The translations under genes and the position numbers were made by a program. A DNA stretch of 64,000 bases. It comes from Apoderus coryli (lineage: Eukaryota > Arthropoda > Insecta > Coleoptera > Attelabidae). Where the stretch lies: positions 5,146,001 to 5,210,000 of the forward strand of contig OU452201.1 of the NCBI GenBank assembly GCA_911728435.2, in the 5' to 3' direction. Of this stretch, positions 26,601 through 41,600 are shown piece by piece. How positions within the stretch are numbered: the stretch's first letter is position 1; each line of letters opens with the position of its first letter. The notes below the pieces were generated by a model that saw nothing but the letters and a program-made list of their open reading frames with translations, was not told the origin of the DNA and ran no database searches.

Positions 26601-29600
26601 ACATATGCTGTAACGACCCTTCCTTGTCAAATAAACAGGCACACTGCTAAAACTGAATAAAACTACCCCTTTTCATACAAAAATATTCGTTTAAAGTAAG
26701 TTGTTTGTGATTCGCATGTAGGTACTACCCTTCTATTGTAGAAGAACATTGTGGAGACATAGTTAGACGTACAAATACATATGTTTCCTATTTTTAGGGG
26801 GATGAAGAAGCAAAAGTATTGCCCACCCGCATTCAGATTGAATTTCTGTATTACTATTGATATATTTAATGATGTTTTTAACCAACTATTATTGAAGGTT
26901 GCTCGGAATAGAATTGTATTTATTTTTTATCACCTTTTGCTATTCTCCTGACCCTGATTTTTGTATTGTAATTTTCATACAGGGTGTTTCTATAATCGGT
27001 ATAACCGGAAGTTGCACAAATGACAAAATATTTTAGAAGTGTACATATATTTATATAAATTTTCAAAATGATCAGTTGCTATTTCTCCATAAACATTTAA
27101 TACGGCATCCACCGTGAGACACTCTGTATAAACGCTTTGAGGAAAAAACAGTATTGTTAATAATTGCTAAAATTTCTTCTGCTTTACTTGGCGAAAAGTG
27201 CACATCCCTCGTATTTCCGGTTGTGCAATCCGTGTTGTTTGAAATTATAATCGTAACTTATCTGTTTTTTTGTCACCAAGTATAATGCATCGATTCGGAA
27301 AAAGAAACTGGTTTCTTTTGTCCAAAAAATGTATTTAAAAAAATAAAGGATCCTCTATGTACAATATATCCACCAACAAAAACTGATTTAAATCAAATCA
27401 TGGTACCTACAAATAACCAAAAGGAGTGTCTTGTCCCCTTACGACCCTTGTTGTAGTTCTTTTTCTTTTCCATTATTTTTTTTTCTCAACTGAATACTGT
27501 CTATATGCGTTATTTTTTTCAAGGGTTGTGAATTAAAAAAGACGGTTATTGCTTTCGGTTTTGATTTACTACTTAGACAGTAAACTAACTTATACAGGAT
27601 GATCAACTATTTTGGTTTACCCTCTACGGACTCTTCTTGTATGACATTTTTATTTTCATTGAGTTCAACAGTTATTATGATTTTTGCGAAAAATAAATAT
27701 GAGCATAACCAATTTTATTTTAACTTTATACAGATAACAATATTTAGCCAGTGCTGCTCTTTGACTCATATATTTTAGTAAGCCTCCCGCCAGGGAACTC
27801 TTCGTAAATATTGGAAATTTGGTCACACTGCCTGCGGATCACCAGTGATGAGTTATGGATCAACGAAAGGGCCCGTCAAACAGTAATTTTCTGTGGATGT
27901 ATAGGTGTTTCGACAAAAGCTTGTAGATTATCCTCACTCCAAATGCAACAATTCTGCTTATTTACGTACCCATTCAACCAAAAATTTTGAATCAAAATTC
28001 AATATCAATTTGTGCTTCAGCCCATTCGCCGAAGCAAAGCATACGATGGCTTTAATTCCTGCACAAGTTGGCACTTGAAAGCTTTTAATCCAGGATTTTT
28101 CGTAACTTTTCCATAAAGTGAAAGGACACAACCCCAGTTGCTGATAACGGCGACGAATTGATTGATTTGGATCTTCTTCAATGCTTTCCTGTATAGCGGA
28201 TACAGCTTCTTCACTGCGCACTGTTCGGAGTCTCACGGGATGCACATTTTCATTAAAAGTAAACGTGGTCCGAAAACGATCTTTGTTATTCGAATTAGCC
28301 GTTCTGAATGACGATTATGTACTCCATAAAATGGACGAGGTGCACGATAAGTTTTACGAACAGAACCATTTATTTTGATAAATTTTTTTAGCAATTTGCA
28401 GGCGTTGCTCTAGTGTAGGTCTAACCATAATGAAATGTCAAACCAAACTAAACAAAAAGCATCTATCAGCTGTTGAATAAAGCAGTGTTGCCAACTCAAA
28501 GTTGTACACCTCCAAAAAAAAAAACGCCCTTTATTATGACCTTGAAAGCACATATCAGAAACTATTGGACCAGACGGAAGCCACAAATTCTAGAGTGGAT
28601 TTCATGATAATTCGACGTCAAACTTCTAACGCAAAATTGTTTTCGAAAGGAGTTAGGTATAGTTCTTGAAAGATGGCGACTTAGCATATGGCGAAAACGT
28701 CTTTAGCTATTGGAGCCATAGGCGTTCAAACCGGGCGGAACAACGGACATTTTTAAATAAAACCAAACTTTTTTTCAATAATTTTTAGAAAATAGGAGGG
28801 GTTCGACACCTATGTGTCTCTCTCAAGATATGACGCTGAGTTATTAATTTTAGTTTAATATGCGGTTTAACGTATAGTAACTAATTGATTAAGAATTAGT
28901 ACGGTATGTATTTAACAGTAAAAGTTTTGAAAATTAAGTCTGCAACGGGACATTATTAGACGTTAATGTATTGTTATGTGTCAAGTAATTATTTACAGCT
29001 TTTAACAAGTTACATTTTTATTGGTAAATTTGTAAGCATAAACGGCAAATGATGCCGTATACTAATCAAGAATACGCTGAAATGCATCGCGATCGCCGCA
29101 CATTTGTGGCTTTGCAGCATCGACTAATTGAAACGGGATCAGTATATCCCAAAAATATGAAACGGGAAGACATGCTGATGTGACTGAATAGATTAAAAAA
29201 AATATGTTGATGGAACTTGAAGAAAACCCTGAAATTAGCGTAAGACTATATTAATGCAATGTATCCGGAAATTTCAAAATCTTCTATTTGTAATATCTTG
29301 CGTAAAGAAATGGTTTATCCGGTTTATTTTAGAAAGGTACAGGCCTTGTTAGAAACCGATTATCGTGCTAGTGGCAAATTATCCACTTGTTGTTATTTTG
29401 CGATGAAGCGCCCTTTACCAAGGATGAAAGTTTGAATTTACATATTCAACATCTTTGTAACTTGATTATAATTTCATATTTATCCAATTACCCCTAATTA
29501 AGAGCCTCTGTATTTAGTTAACCCCATAATGTTGTAATGAATATTACGTGGATGCGCTTGGTTTACTTTTCGATGCACCGATAAGGTTTCTTCATCATTA

Positions 29601-32600
29601 TCTCTTGTCAAGTTTTATGTTTTATATTGCTATTAGGAAAAAAATAATTATGATAATTTTTGGAACAAATTTCCCGTGAGAGATTCAACGGCTCTCGGAA
29701 ACCAGTTAATAATAATTACTTAACTTTAATAAAATAATTAATTTCTATTTTTCTGTTTTTAGGACAAGCGAATTCCTGGGCTGCATGTCATTTGATGTCA
29801 GCGATGCATTTAACAAGGTAAATAATTTAATTAGGTATTAGGAATAGGCTTATTACTTTTGTTCAGCATGGGTGCTTTCCGGGATAGTCAACAACTATGG
29901 TAATCTTAATAATGATAACTTAACTTTTGTCTGAGTGTTTGGACGGGGTTGGTCAGGTCGATGTTGTTTATACAGATTTCTCCCGAGCTTTCGACAGACT
30001 TGACCATGGAATTCTATTAATGTTCCTGTCATCGTATCTTCAGAATCGACATCAATATGTTGAGTACCGAGGTTTTCGATCAAATATTATGAGTGCAACA
30101 TCTGGAGTTCCTCAGGGCTCAGTTATTCGATATTGTGTGTGGTTTGAAGTGTCGTTCTCTGCTTTTTGCGGATGATTTCAAGATTTATTCTTCTATTACC
30201 TCAGTTTTCGATTGTCAGAATTTGCAAAATGATTTGAGTTCACTATTTGAGTGATGCGATTCTAATAATCTTCATTTAAATTTGATTACGTGTTGTTTCA
30301 TTACATTTACCCGTAAATTAAATCCATTAAGATTTATATAATATAATACTGACTGTCATGCATATTATTCTGGTGCGTGACGAAATACAAGATTTGGGGG
30401 TGTTATTTGATAGCAAGCTTACTTTCACAAAGCACATTGCTGAAATTATTTCGACTGCATATAGGAGTCTGGGTTTTTTTTTATGCGAAATAGTAAACAT
30501 TTCGTATCTGATATAATAATAATAATAAATTATTTTTTGAAAACATAAATTATTATTAAGACCACTTTTTAGTTTGCTACAAGTTAACAGGGTTTAAAAT
30601 TATGTTTTATTTATTAATAAGTCACCCTTACGGAGCAATAAACCACAAATAATAACAGCTTTACAAGTGAGCTCTGAATTACTATAAAATAACTTTTTAA
30701 CCGTCAACCGTTGGATAATCACATATTATATATGGTTATTTTGATCGGCGACTTCTGGGACACCCTGTATACATATAATAATTCCTTTTGATCTGCGCAT
30801 TTACTGATCTTACTTACTTACTGGTATCTGTTGACTTATTTTGTTTTTAATTTGACGAAAAGGACACTGGCGTGCTTATTGCGAAGAAGCATAATATGCA
30901 TATTAATGTCAAATTAATTAGTGGGAATGTATATTTATAATTTATTTAGTATTTCCTCACACCAGTTGACAGGGGCTGTTTTTTTGTTTTAACTGGAATA
31001 TATATATTTCACAAATAAATGTTCATGCATAATCGAATGTAATGCGGACTACGATATGCCAACTTAATTAGTATAACTTCCATAGAAACCCTTTTAGAAA
31101 GGCGAACAGAGTTCCATTTCTATTCGAAATTTTATGAAGTACTGACATATTGAATTTATATACACCTCATTTTACATATGACCTTTCTAGACATACTGCA
31201 TTGAGCTTATAAAGGGACTGATAAAGGTATATCTACAGGAAATTATTAATAATTCAAGAAATGATTTTACTAAATTATACCAGGAAACATGACCTAGGAA
31301 AATTCCATTTCATTAAGATGTATATTATAAAACTACTACTTGAAATATATTACTTGGAACTCTTGCCAAATATAGATTTTTAGTATATAATGTATATACC
31401 CATAGTAGTAGTGGCAGTTTCTCTGGTTTGCAATTTACAAATTCTCTGGATTGAGTTGAAAATGCATTTCAGTTGTTCATGACATTGTTCTGTAGTATTC
31501 ATGGCTCATAGTGTCCGTGTTAAACAATACGTTTTTAATCAATGTTCCAGGCAAATATTTCCAGTGTTTATACGACACCAAATACAACTAAAATTGTTAA
31601 AAATAAAACGGTATTGTGAATTTCTTTGTTGTGTAGTTTTGATCGGAACTTTGAATGTTCAACTTTATGTTATTTGGTTTTCATTAAATTGATTAGTTTT
31701 GGGAATCTGTCAAACCAATTAATTTAATCTGTTGCCTTTCTTAAATTACAAAGGATTTTATATTAATTAGTCGACAATTCAAATATTGATTCACATCTCC
31801 CTAAATTGAATTAAAACTTTAATATACATTTTTTTGGAAATATGTGGAAAGCTCCTTTTTATTTTAAGCTGTATCTGGTTTCCTAATAATGGGGTCGTGA
31901 TATTTACGCAGGATAATGATATTATGCTATTTGCATGCCAAACGACATTCTTCGGAACGGTTATTAAGGATAGTTTCTTAGGTCTTGATTAGGTCCTGTA
32001 TGATAGCGTCCTATACCAAACCAAGGCCCCAAAAAATTGAAATCTGTTTTCCTAATAATGGGGTCGTGAAATTTACGCAGGACAATGATAAAATGAAGGG
32101 CTATTTGCATGCCAAACGACATTCTCCGAACGGTCATTAAGCATAATTTCGTAGGTATTGATTAGGTCCTGTATGATAGCGTCCTATACGAAACCAAGGC
32201 CCCAAAAAATTGAAATCTGGTTCCCTAATAATGGGGTCGTGATATTTACGCAGGACAATGATATTATGAAGGGCTATTTGCATGCCAAACGACATTTTTC
32301 AGAAGGGTCATTAAGTATAGTTTCTTAGGTCTTGATTAGGTCCTGTATTATAGCGTCCTATACCAAACCAAGGCCCCAAAAAATTGAAATCTGGTTACCT
32401 AATAATGGGGTCGTGATATTTACGCAGGACACTGATATTATGAAGGGCTATCTGTTTGTTAAAATTAATGTGTTTAATTTTTAGGATATTAATGGTTCCT
32501 TTAAACTCTTGCCACATGCTACTGGTCGCACCACCAACGTACCGATAACCCTTGACCTAATCTCCGATATATGTCGATTACCTGACAAAATGGCGGCCGA

Positions 32601-35600
32601 AAGCCAAGGAAGCATTGAGGAAGTCATCAGTTTAGAGGACATTGATGGCGATCTTCAAAAATCTACTAATAAAACGGTAAGGGTTTAAAAAAATTACAAA
32701 TTATTCAAATAGGATCTAACCCTAATATGTTGCTTACAGGTGCTATGTGAACAACAAAAGTTCGCAGATGAAAACCTATTTCTACGCTATTTAGAACTAG
32801 ATCCTACTGAAGGACCAGATGCAATTCCAGCGGCCACACAAAGAAAAGCGACTGGTAATAAATTAGGTAGAACACCGTTTACGCAAACGAAGAGATTAGT
32901 TCGACCGGCCAAATCAGGGTTTGGATTTTCGGTGGTGTGGACGCATCCGCCGCGAATTGAACGAGTGGAAAAAGGCCTGCCAGCAGAAAAAGCTGGGATC
33001 CTACCAGGCGATTATATAATTTTTGTTGATAAACATAATGTTGTTATGATGCCAGAGATAGATATATTAAATTTAATTAGGTGAGTTAATGGAATGTATA
33101 GAGTATATCGTGGACTTTTTGATTCTTCTAACATCTTTGATGGTACTTTTCTAAGGTTTCTAATGCCTCCAATAAGTGGTCAGCTATACGTAAGGGTATA
33201 GGAAGAACAATAGCATTATACACTCGCAACTTCGAACGTCGATGTAATGGTTCAAAAATTCCTTTTAATATTCAAAATGGTCATAATTTCATATGAAGAC
33301 ATTTTTCGAAATTTAAAAAAAAATAGCAACACGTGCATAGCACATACTGCGCCATAAACAATACACGATATGCTACTTTTAAAACTAAATAATAGAATAT
33401 TGTGGTAAAGAATTTTTTACAATTTCAGATCCTACGGAAGTCAATTAACGTTAGAAATATTTAGAAGAAATTCGTCCAGAAACGGCTCATTGCCGAGCAT
33501 TAGAAAATACAAAGGTTCCGCTTTGGTGGCCTCTGCCGCATCCACGACAAAAACTGACAGCACTGTAAATCTACAAGGCGTAGCAAATAGTATTGCTCAC
33601 AGTGAGATAAATGTGCCCCCTCGGCGACCATCAACCGTGTGTTCTACAAACACGGATTTTGGCCGAAGAAAATTAAATCTACCCCAAGTCACATTTACCA
33701 GCGAGGTTGGTAGTGGACTGCTTGTATAAAATGTACAGTGTGGCTAAAATAATGACATAATGTACACTGTATTATATTGTTTTAGATTGTGTTTTGTACA
33801 AAATAATTTATTTGTTTTTATTTTTATTATTTTCGGCCAGTAATTATTTATTTTTTTGATATATAAATTTGGCACGCTATTGCTTTTTTTTGTATATATT
33901 TATTATTTTTTAGATATATTTTTTGTTAAATTTTGCTAATTTGATAAATTAAAATATTGTTTTTTATTCAGTTTTTGTTTAGTTTTAATTTGACCCTTGA
34001 TTTGATTTATGTTTTAGCAGTTTTATTGAGTTATTAAAATATACAGGGTGTTTCATAATGTATGCGCAAGACTTTAGGATGTGGGAGATCGTCCAAATAT
34101 ATGAAAAAAAGTTTCATTAACTTACCGTTTTAAATGCACCATTTTCGAGATACAGGGTGTTGAAATTGAAGGATATCTCCGGAACGGTTTATCGTACAGA
34201 AAACAGCTTTTGTAAGCTTTTTTGCTCATAATATGCTATGTTTTGTGCATGATTTTTTTTTTATTCATAATTGGTGAAGATTTTGAAGAAGTTGGGAGTG
34301 TTTTTCTCCCCAATTTCTACGCCATTGGAAAAAGTACGGTCTAAAGATAGCAATTTAAACCGCCATTATTTTCTACACAAAAAAGGTACTCTTGGTCATA
34401 AGCTCTAAAGTTGACCGTTGTCGAGGAAAATCAAGTTTCAAAATTCTCCAAACCGTAAAAAAATAACGTACTCGTATTTCGCACATTTCATAGATTGTGT
34501 AAAAAAATTAAATAATTTTTTCTGTAGGAAACATTGGCAGTTCAAATGGGTACCGTACCGTATTTTTTCCAGTGGCGTAGAAGTTGGGGAGAAAAACAAC
34601 TTCAAAATCTTCACCAATTATAAATTTAAAAAAAGAAAAGTTCTTACACAAAACAGTAATGTAGAAAATGTTTACAAAAGCTGTTTTCTGTACGATAAGC
34701 TGTTTATCTTGTAGGGTTCGTGCTGTTTTGTTTTTTGTTAGTAAAAAAAATAAAAGACTGTCCTTTTGGTGAGTTTTTCAACGGCACACTTTGTTTATTG
34801 ATAACTCGTTAAACAGCCTGTTTTTTCTGATTTTAATGATATATGACATGATTTATGTATTGTATCAGTAGTTTTCGATAATTTGCAAAAAATGATCCAA
34901 ATTAAATAATTTTAATCACTAAGACCTACGAAATGATACACGTCAGTTTGACACAAATTTTATTCTAATAAATGTAAGGCAGATTAATAAGAACACACAC
35001 AGGCTCAAAAGTATTAGACCTCCTCGATATTTTTCAAATTATTTTATTTGACAATAAAATAACAAATATTTATATATTTTAATAATTGTTCAACACATTT
35101 ACTGCGATATACTTTCACAGTAGGTATGATTTATTGCTTTGGAAAATATTTCGGGCGTCTCTCTTAAATGTTGAACTGCGTTCGAAATTCTTTCCTTACA
35201 CTCTTCAATGTCATAACATGGAGTCTCATAAACAACATTTTTAATGTGCCCGCAAAAGAAAAAATGCACATCAGGACTATTTGTTCGCCAAGGTAGGTAT
35301 GTGCCACCGTTCCCTATCAAATTATTTGGATATTTATTATTTTTTTACCTTTCAATCATTATGCGGTGGAACACCATCTTGCTGCCAAATGATTTTTAGG
35401 GCTACATTTAATGGTAATTCAAGCGTACAATTTCATTTTTGTGCTCAAACCACATTATTTCAATATTATTAATTTGAACTACTTTTATGTCAAAAAAGTC
35501 TATGATTTCCATACTCAAATTTGTCTAAATATTTTGATCCATGGCAATGAAAAACCTCAAAGTTGGCAAGGAAAATTAAGCAAAATATTCTTGACAAAAA

Positions 35601-38600
35601 TAAAATATAAAAATCCCGTTAATATTCAAAATCAGGAAATTTTTAGTGGCAAAAATCAGAATATACTTAATTCTAGGCAAGTCAAATGTTTCACTTCTTT
35701 TTTGGGAATCACTTGCTTCAGAATTAATGTACGTAAGTAGCTAGTGAAAGCAGCAACTTGGCTCATACATAAAATAACCTTTAAGGATAAATAAAACAAA
35801 GTGGATTGCTTCAGAAAATAAAATAAACATATTTTTAGCAGAGATCTCCAACTACACCAGAAGAAAATCGTAAAAAAGTAATGTATCAACTTATGAGTAA
35901 AGAACAGCAGTACGTCACTGGAATGCAATTTGCAATAACTAGATTTGTTTCGGCATTGGCTGAACGAAAGGATTTAATAAGTCAATCAGAGCACCGGATA
36001 TTGTTTCAAAATTGTGAAGAGGTGAGTCACGAGGTTAAATAATTCCAGACAGACATGTCTTATATTTCAAAAAAATCGGTTGATTCGCCCCAAAACTTCC
36101 CCGACAAGATATATTAATCTAAAATATATGACGAAACAGAATTTTAATAATTATTATTGTTATAATTGTATCATTTTCATTATTTCCAATAAACTAACAT
36201 AAGGAACTAACTACTTTATTCAAAAATTAGAAAAAAAAATATTGCCAGAGCTGGAATTCGAACCCAGAACCTTCCGCATGCCAAGCGCACGCTCTATCAA
36301 TGACGCCAAAAAGCCCTTATCAAATTACTTACTTACTAACCCAAAACGGAAATTAGCCGCCACGCGTCTACACATCCCTCTGTCGCAAGTGGTCCCACCT
36401 TGTTGAAACCATTTGTATCCTGTCACTTATTGTGATACGAGAATTATGAATAACTTTAACAAAATGATTTACAATTTCTCTAGATACTACGGATAACTGA
36501 AGATATCTTAGACCATCTTGCACATGAAGATGGTGATCTACAACTGCGTCTAGTCGTCCAAATCTACAGATTAAAATGTCACGAAATCACGACAGCCTAC
36601 AAGAGATACTGTGCCGGTATAAAGAAAGCTGACTGTGTGCTAGCCAATAAAATGAAAAATTGCAACTCTGATTTCGTACGATTTGTTCAAATACCAGCTA
36701 TTCCTCGACGAAGACCGGACATTACGAGCTTCATTCACAAACCGCTGGAGCATTATAGAGACATTTTAAAGTTGCTTTTGACATTACAGAGTCTAACTAA
36801 AACGAATCAAGAGGACTATGTGGCATTGAACCAAACTATACATCAACTTCTGGTGAGTTATGAAGTTTAAAGTAAATATTCAAGCTCACATAAGGTCGGA
36901 GCTTTCCTATATGATTCTGTACTTCTACAGGCCACATACAAGGTAATTACAATGGAGGCTGGACTAATGGAGCCTCTTGGCGAAGGTCGACCACTCTTAT
37001 CTGTTCAAGACTTAGAAAATCGATTAGTATTTACCAAATGCAAGGTAAACAGCGGTAAATTAATTAAAACTTTAATTTCTTTTAAACATTTATTGCAGCC
37101 TTTTGTATTGAACAAACCCGGTCGTCAATGGCTCTTTGGAGGAGATTTGAGTAGAATTGAGGGCCGAAATGTGCGTCAGTATTGGGCGTTATTATTCAGT
37201 GATCTTCTATTGTTTGCCAAAGTATCACGTGATAGAGTATTGTTTATAACGGAAGATCCGTTACCGTTAACCCATATTACTGATTTGTTTTTTAATATTA
37301 GGAAAAAAGGTAAATAGCGAGTTTTCGAATTGTAGGTTTCATTTTGACAGATGACAAGTAAAAACTACGCCATAATAAAAATTAAATTCACTACAAAAAT
37401 GGTGAAAATTTTGCTGAAACAGTTAAGATTCAAATACAATCGATTTGCAGACTTATTTTTGCGCATGAAAATCTCCACTAATACGAACCTAGTTGCAAAA
37501 ATTCTATTTTCATATGGTTTTAAAGACAAAAGATGGGATTAGGTAATGAGGTATTTTGAAGCGGAAATATTAAATAGTTAACTCATAAATTGAGTCCAAA
37601 CATCAAGGACTTTTTTCAAATTTACAGACATATTTTTGTGGATCGAAATCTCCATTAATACGTATCTGGTAGCAAAAACTTGACTAGGGTTGTAAAGGTT
37701 ACGGATGGGATTAGACAATGAGGTTTTAGTTTCCTAAAATGTCCGCTAAAACCTAAAACCGTAACATGGCAAACCTTTCTCTAAATCAAAATGAAACCTG
37801 TACTTGGGAAACCCTTTCTTAACATTAACTTTTCTAGAATTAGCTTAATAACGTATTAAAAACCTGGTTTTCACTTTTCTTAGACAATGAGTTTAGAATA
37901 ACGATACATCCTGATGGAAATAAGGCTGCAACGAGTCCAACAGTTCATTGTGGACCGGACTTGACCAGAACACCAAGAAAAAGTTCTGGTAAAAAAACTG
38001 TTATCCTAAGAGCACCTTCTGTTGAACTGAAAGCTATGTGGCAAAATTTACTACAGCGTCAAATGTAAGGATTTTTTTAAAGAATAAAGTGTGTAGTCAA
38101 TTTAGATGATTTTCATAGTTAACTAGACTAGATATAAAGATTGTGTTTCAAAAACAATATAGTTCTCCTAGTCTAGGTTTCTAGATTTTTCTAAGTAGGT
38201 TTGGGTAGCATGACTTGACACACACACTACACAATAATTACCTACAATTGGTTTCAAACCATCAAAGAAACACTCGAAGTACACTGGACAACTCATGTTA
38301 ACCCAAATAGTTGATTAAATTAGTTTTTTCTTTGTGAATGCACAAAACAGCTTACGTTTAACGTCGGGCACTGACAGCAGTACCCTGAGCTCGCCTATGG
38401 ACTCACCAGACGTACCTATCACATCATCAGTGGTGACCCTGCAATCGGCTGAGACCAATTCGATAGCAGTTCGTCAGGTGCGTCTACAAAATGTCAACGC
38501 CTTAAATTTTTTAGACTCGGTTATTCCACTACCTTTTGAAGTTACTCCTCCTGAGTCTCCTATTAGTACTACTCCTGAAACTCCTAGCGCACTTCTCTCG

Positions 38601-41600
38601 TACTCAGTAGTCAGTCAAGAATTTACGTCAGAAAGATTTAGTACTGATTCCATTTATTTGCTTGATGATAGCCTTAATGCGCTTCTGAGCCCTAATAAGG
38701 AAGTACCTGACCAGGAGACTGATAGTTTTGATATTTTCGGTGACTCTAAATGGGACGCTACTCAGTTTGATTATGATTTAGGGTGTCTGAGCATTGATGG
38801 ACTATCACAAGTTAGTTACGAAAGCGACAGTTAGATATATTTTTAGTTAATCATGCTTAAAGCATTTTTTTGGGAAATGGTCTATTGCATACGGTAACCT
38901 TATTACAAGTTTTAAGTTTAAATACATCGAGATAGCTATGACGGTAATGAAAATCAAAAACTGTCATTATGACGCTGTCAATTACCAGTTTAATTATTAA
39001 TAACAATGCCGGCAGTGGCGGCTTGTCATACGAAGCAGGTAAAGTACTACGTAAAATGAATAAAATTTAAGTATTTGATTTTATTTTATTGTGTAATTAT
39101 GTTTCCCCATATCAAATTTAATCCATAAATTAATTTATACAATTTTCAACCTGAGGTAAACACACCTTTACAATAAAACTGTATAATTTTGTCTGAAGCA
39201 GGCTCTCTTGCGGGATTTCCCAATAGTTTCGTTGTAGTCTTATCTACGATCAAAGTCATTGAGGGTTATACTTTGTATATTCAATATACAACGAGATGCA
39301 ACCAGATGACGGCCGGATGTCGCCATTCATATAATCATAGTTGCCAGCGCTGAATTGCAATTTTTAACAACATTATATTTGCCTGAGGTATTTATAAGAG
39401 ATCTTGTTCTGATTTGATGTTTATTGTTCGGAAAATAATCGAGTGTGCCCTGATTACGTCGTTTTTCCGCATCTGCATAACCCATTTGATTTAATTTTTG
39501 CAAATTAACTTATAAATTGTTAAATAGCAAAAGCACATTATGGTGATCATTTCTAATAGGCCATTTTACAATTTTTCTTTAATACAAATTTTTGACTGAT
39601 TTTAAAAATGTACACAACTTATCGAAATGTCTATGACAATATTTGTTAAATCCTGGTTATTCCTAGTATCTCTATTATACAGGGTGTTTCAAAAAGCCGC
39701 AGCAATATTTTAGGGGGTCATTTTATGAAAAAAAATTTCGATCTTACACTTACAAAAAAAAATATTTAACACCTTGTAATTTGGAAACAATGCATTTCCA
39801 GGCGTATGTTTATGGAAACTTTTTTTCATTAAATGTCCTGAGAAATCTCTCCCTTAAATATTGAAACACCCTGTATATGTACATAAAAACACTGCCTTTC
39901 CTATTTTTTTTTTTAGAATATATTTTTTGAATAATTTTTTATTTTACTAATTATTAGCGATTTTTACATTAGAACTTTATTTCTTGTAGCTAGAAGATAT
40001 TAGAATTTGTGAGAATTAATATGTATCTAATTTTTAAATAAACGTTTTATCATATATGAAACAGCTTTTTAATTCTTCAATTAACCTTTTATAATATTCT
40101 GTGAAAATTTTTGTTGCACGTAATGAATCAAGCTTAAAATCAGAAGTGGGATAACTGAACTCACAGCATGGGTATCTATTAATTCCGCATTGTACACTTG
40201 CTTTTGTAATAGATAAACTTTTTCAGACGAATTTGATAAGCAATCAAGAACACACAGCAAATAACAATCAGATACATGTGAGCAAAGAAAGTATAAAAGA
40301 ACAAAAGCAGTTTGATGCATTGATCGAGCATAAATGCAAGCAACTTAGTAAAAATAACTTTAGTAGTAAATGTAATGCGATGCATTTAGAGCAGTGGATG
40401 AAAGGACAGCTGGATAATGAAACCTGTGGTACACCGGACAATGAAAACCCCACTGAAGTGTGGACAGCGGAAATGTTAAGGAAGCGATCAGAGGAGTTGC
40501 ATGTTATTGATGCACAAGGTAGAAAAATAAAACAACACTTTGGTAATGAAAAATATAATTCAAATTTAATTTACAGGGAATTTGACAGTTTCGGAGGAAT
40601 CGAGGTGCAATGGAAGTCGATGTGAAGATATAACTGTAAGTGATAATAGTCCGTCCAAAAGTACAACTACTGAAAGTCAGGTTAGTTTCTTTAGTTTTGG
40701 TTTTATCTTTGAGCAGTACTGAAGTAAACAGGGATTTACAATCTCAATAATTCTTCACAACACCAGTGAAACTCTTCTTCAATTTTTTTAAGCCTCTCTA
40801 ACTTTTGCATTTTCAGAAGAAGAAAACACTGATTTAGATACGGCGCGGCGTGTGAATTAGTTTTTTCATGGAACACCCTGTATATATCTTCAAATTTAAA
40901 AGAGAATTAAATACCCTTTCTAAAAATATAACATATGATATACTTTACTTTTCCATTTTTGGATATATTTGGCTTTTAAATTATGAATAAATCAGGTGGC
41001 CGTGAAAAAGTCGTATGCTTCTATCAAGTATATAAAAATGTATACATGAGAATAAAGCAAACCTAAACCAATCTACAATGTTAACAACAATAGCCCCAAG
41101 GTTACAACTAAACTGGTATGGGAATGCCAAAGGCCTTGGCGAACCACAATAGGGTTAATCTAGTGTGGGTCCCGGGGCACCCCGGAATCGTAGGCAACGA
41201 GAGGGCGGATTGGGGAACTCCTAAAGTGCTGCGCCAAAAACGAGCACCAGAGATATTGCGAACATTGTAACACAACGCCACTGGCAAATTTCGTGCTCTA
41301 TTAAGTAGGATTAAACTATATGGAAATTGATTACGAATGAAAGCGTCCCACTGCTGATATTGTCCTTTTTATTGTAGGTCACTGTAAGGTCCAGTCCTAT
41401 CGTACCGGAAACAGTACCCATGTGCAGGCAGTGCCACAAAAATTGCCTCTCGAATAACGTGTTTGTTGGTAATGTGGATAACTGTAATAATACCAACTAT
41501 AACCAAGTAAAAATTAATAGAGAAACGACCACTCAAATAGATGGGAAAGATGATGATTGGCATCCTCTTCTTTTTCTAGGTAAAAGGAAGAATTATTAAA

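Noticed and set aside
36241..36308. Possible functional alanine tRNA gene (minus strand)
   Set aside because: The B box is good but the acceptor arms do not pair and the same core sits in a dispersed repeat with shared flanks elsewhere.
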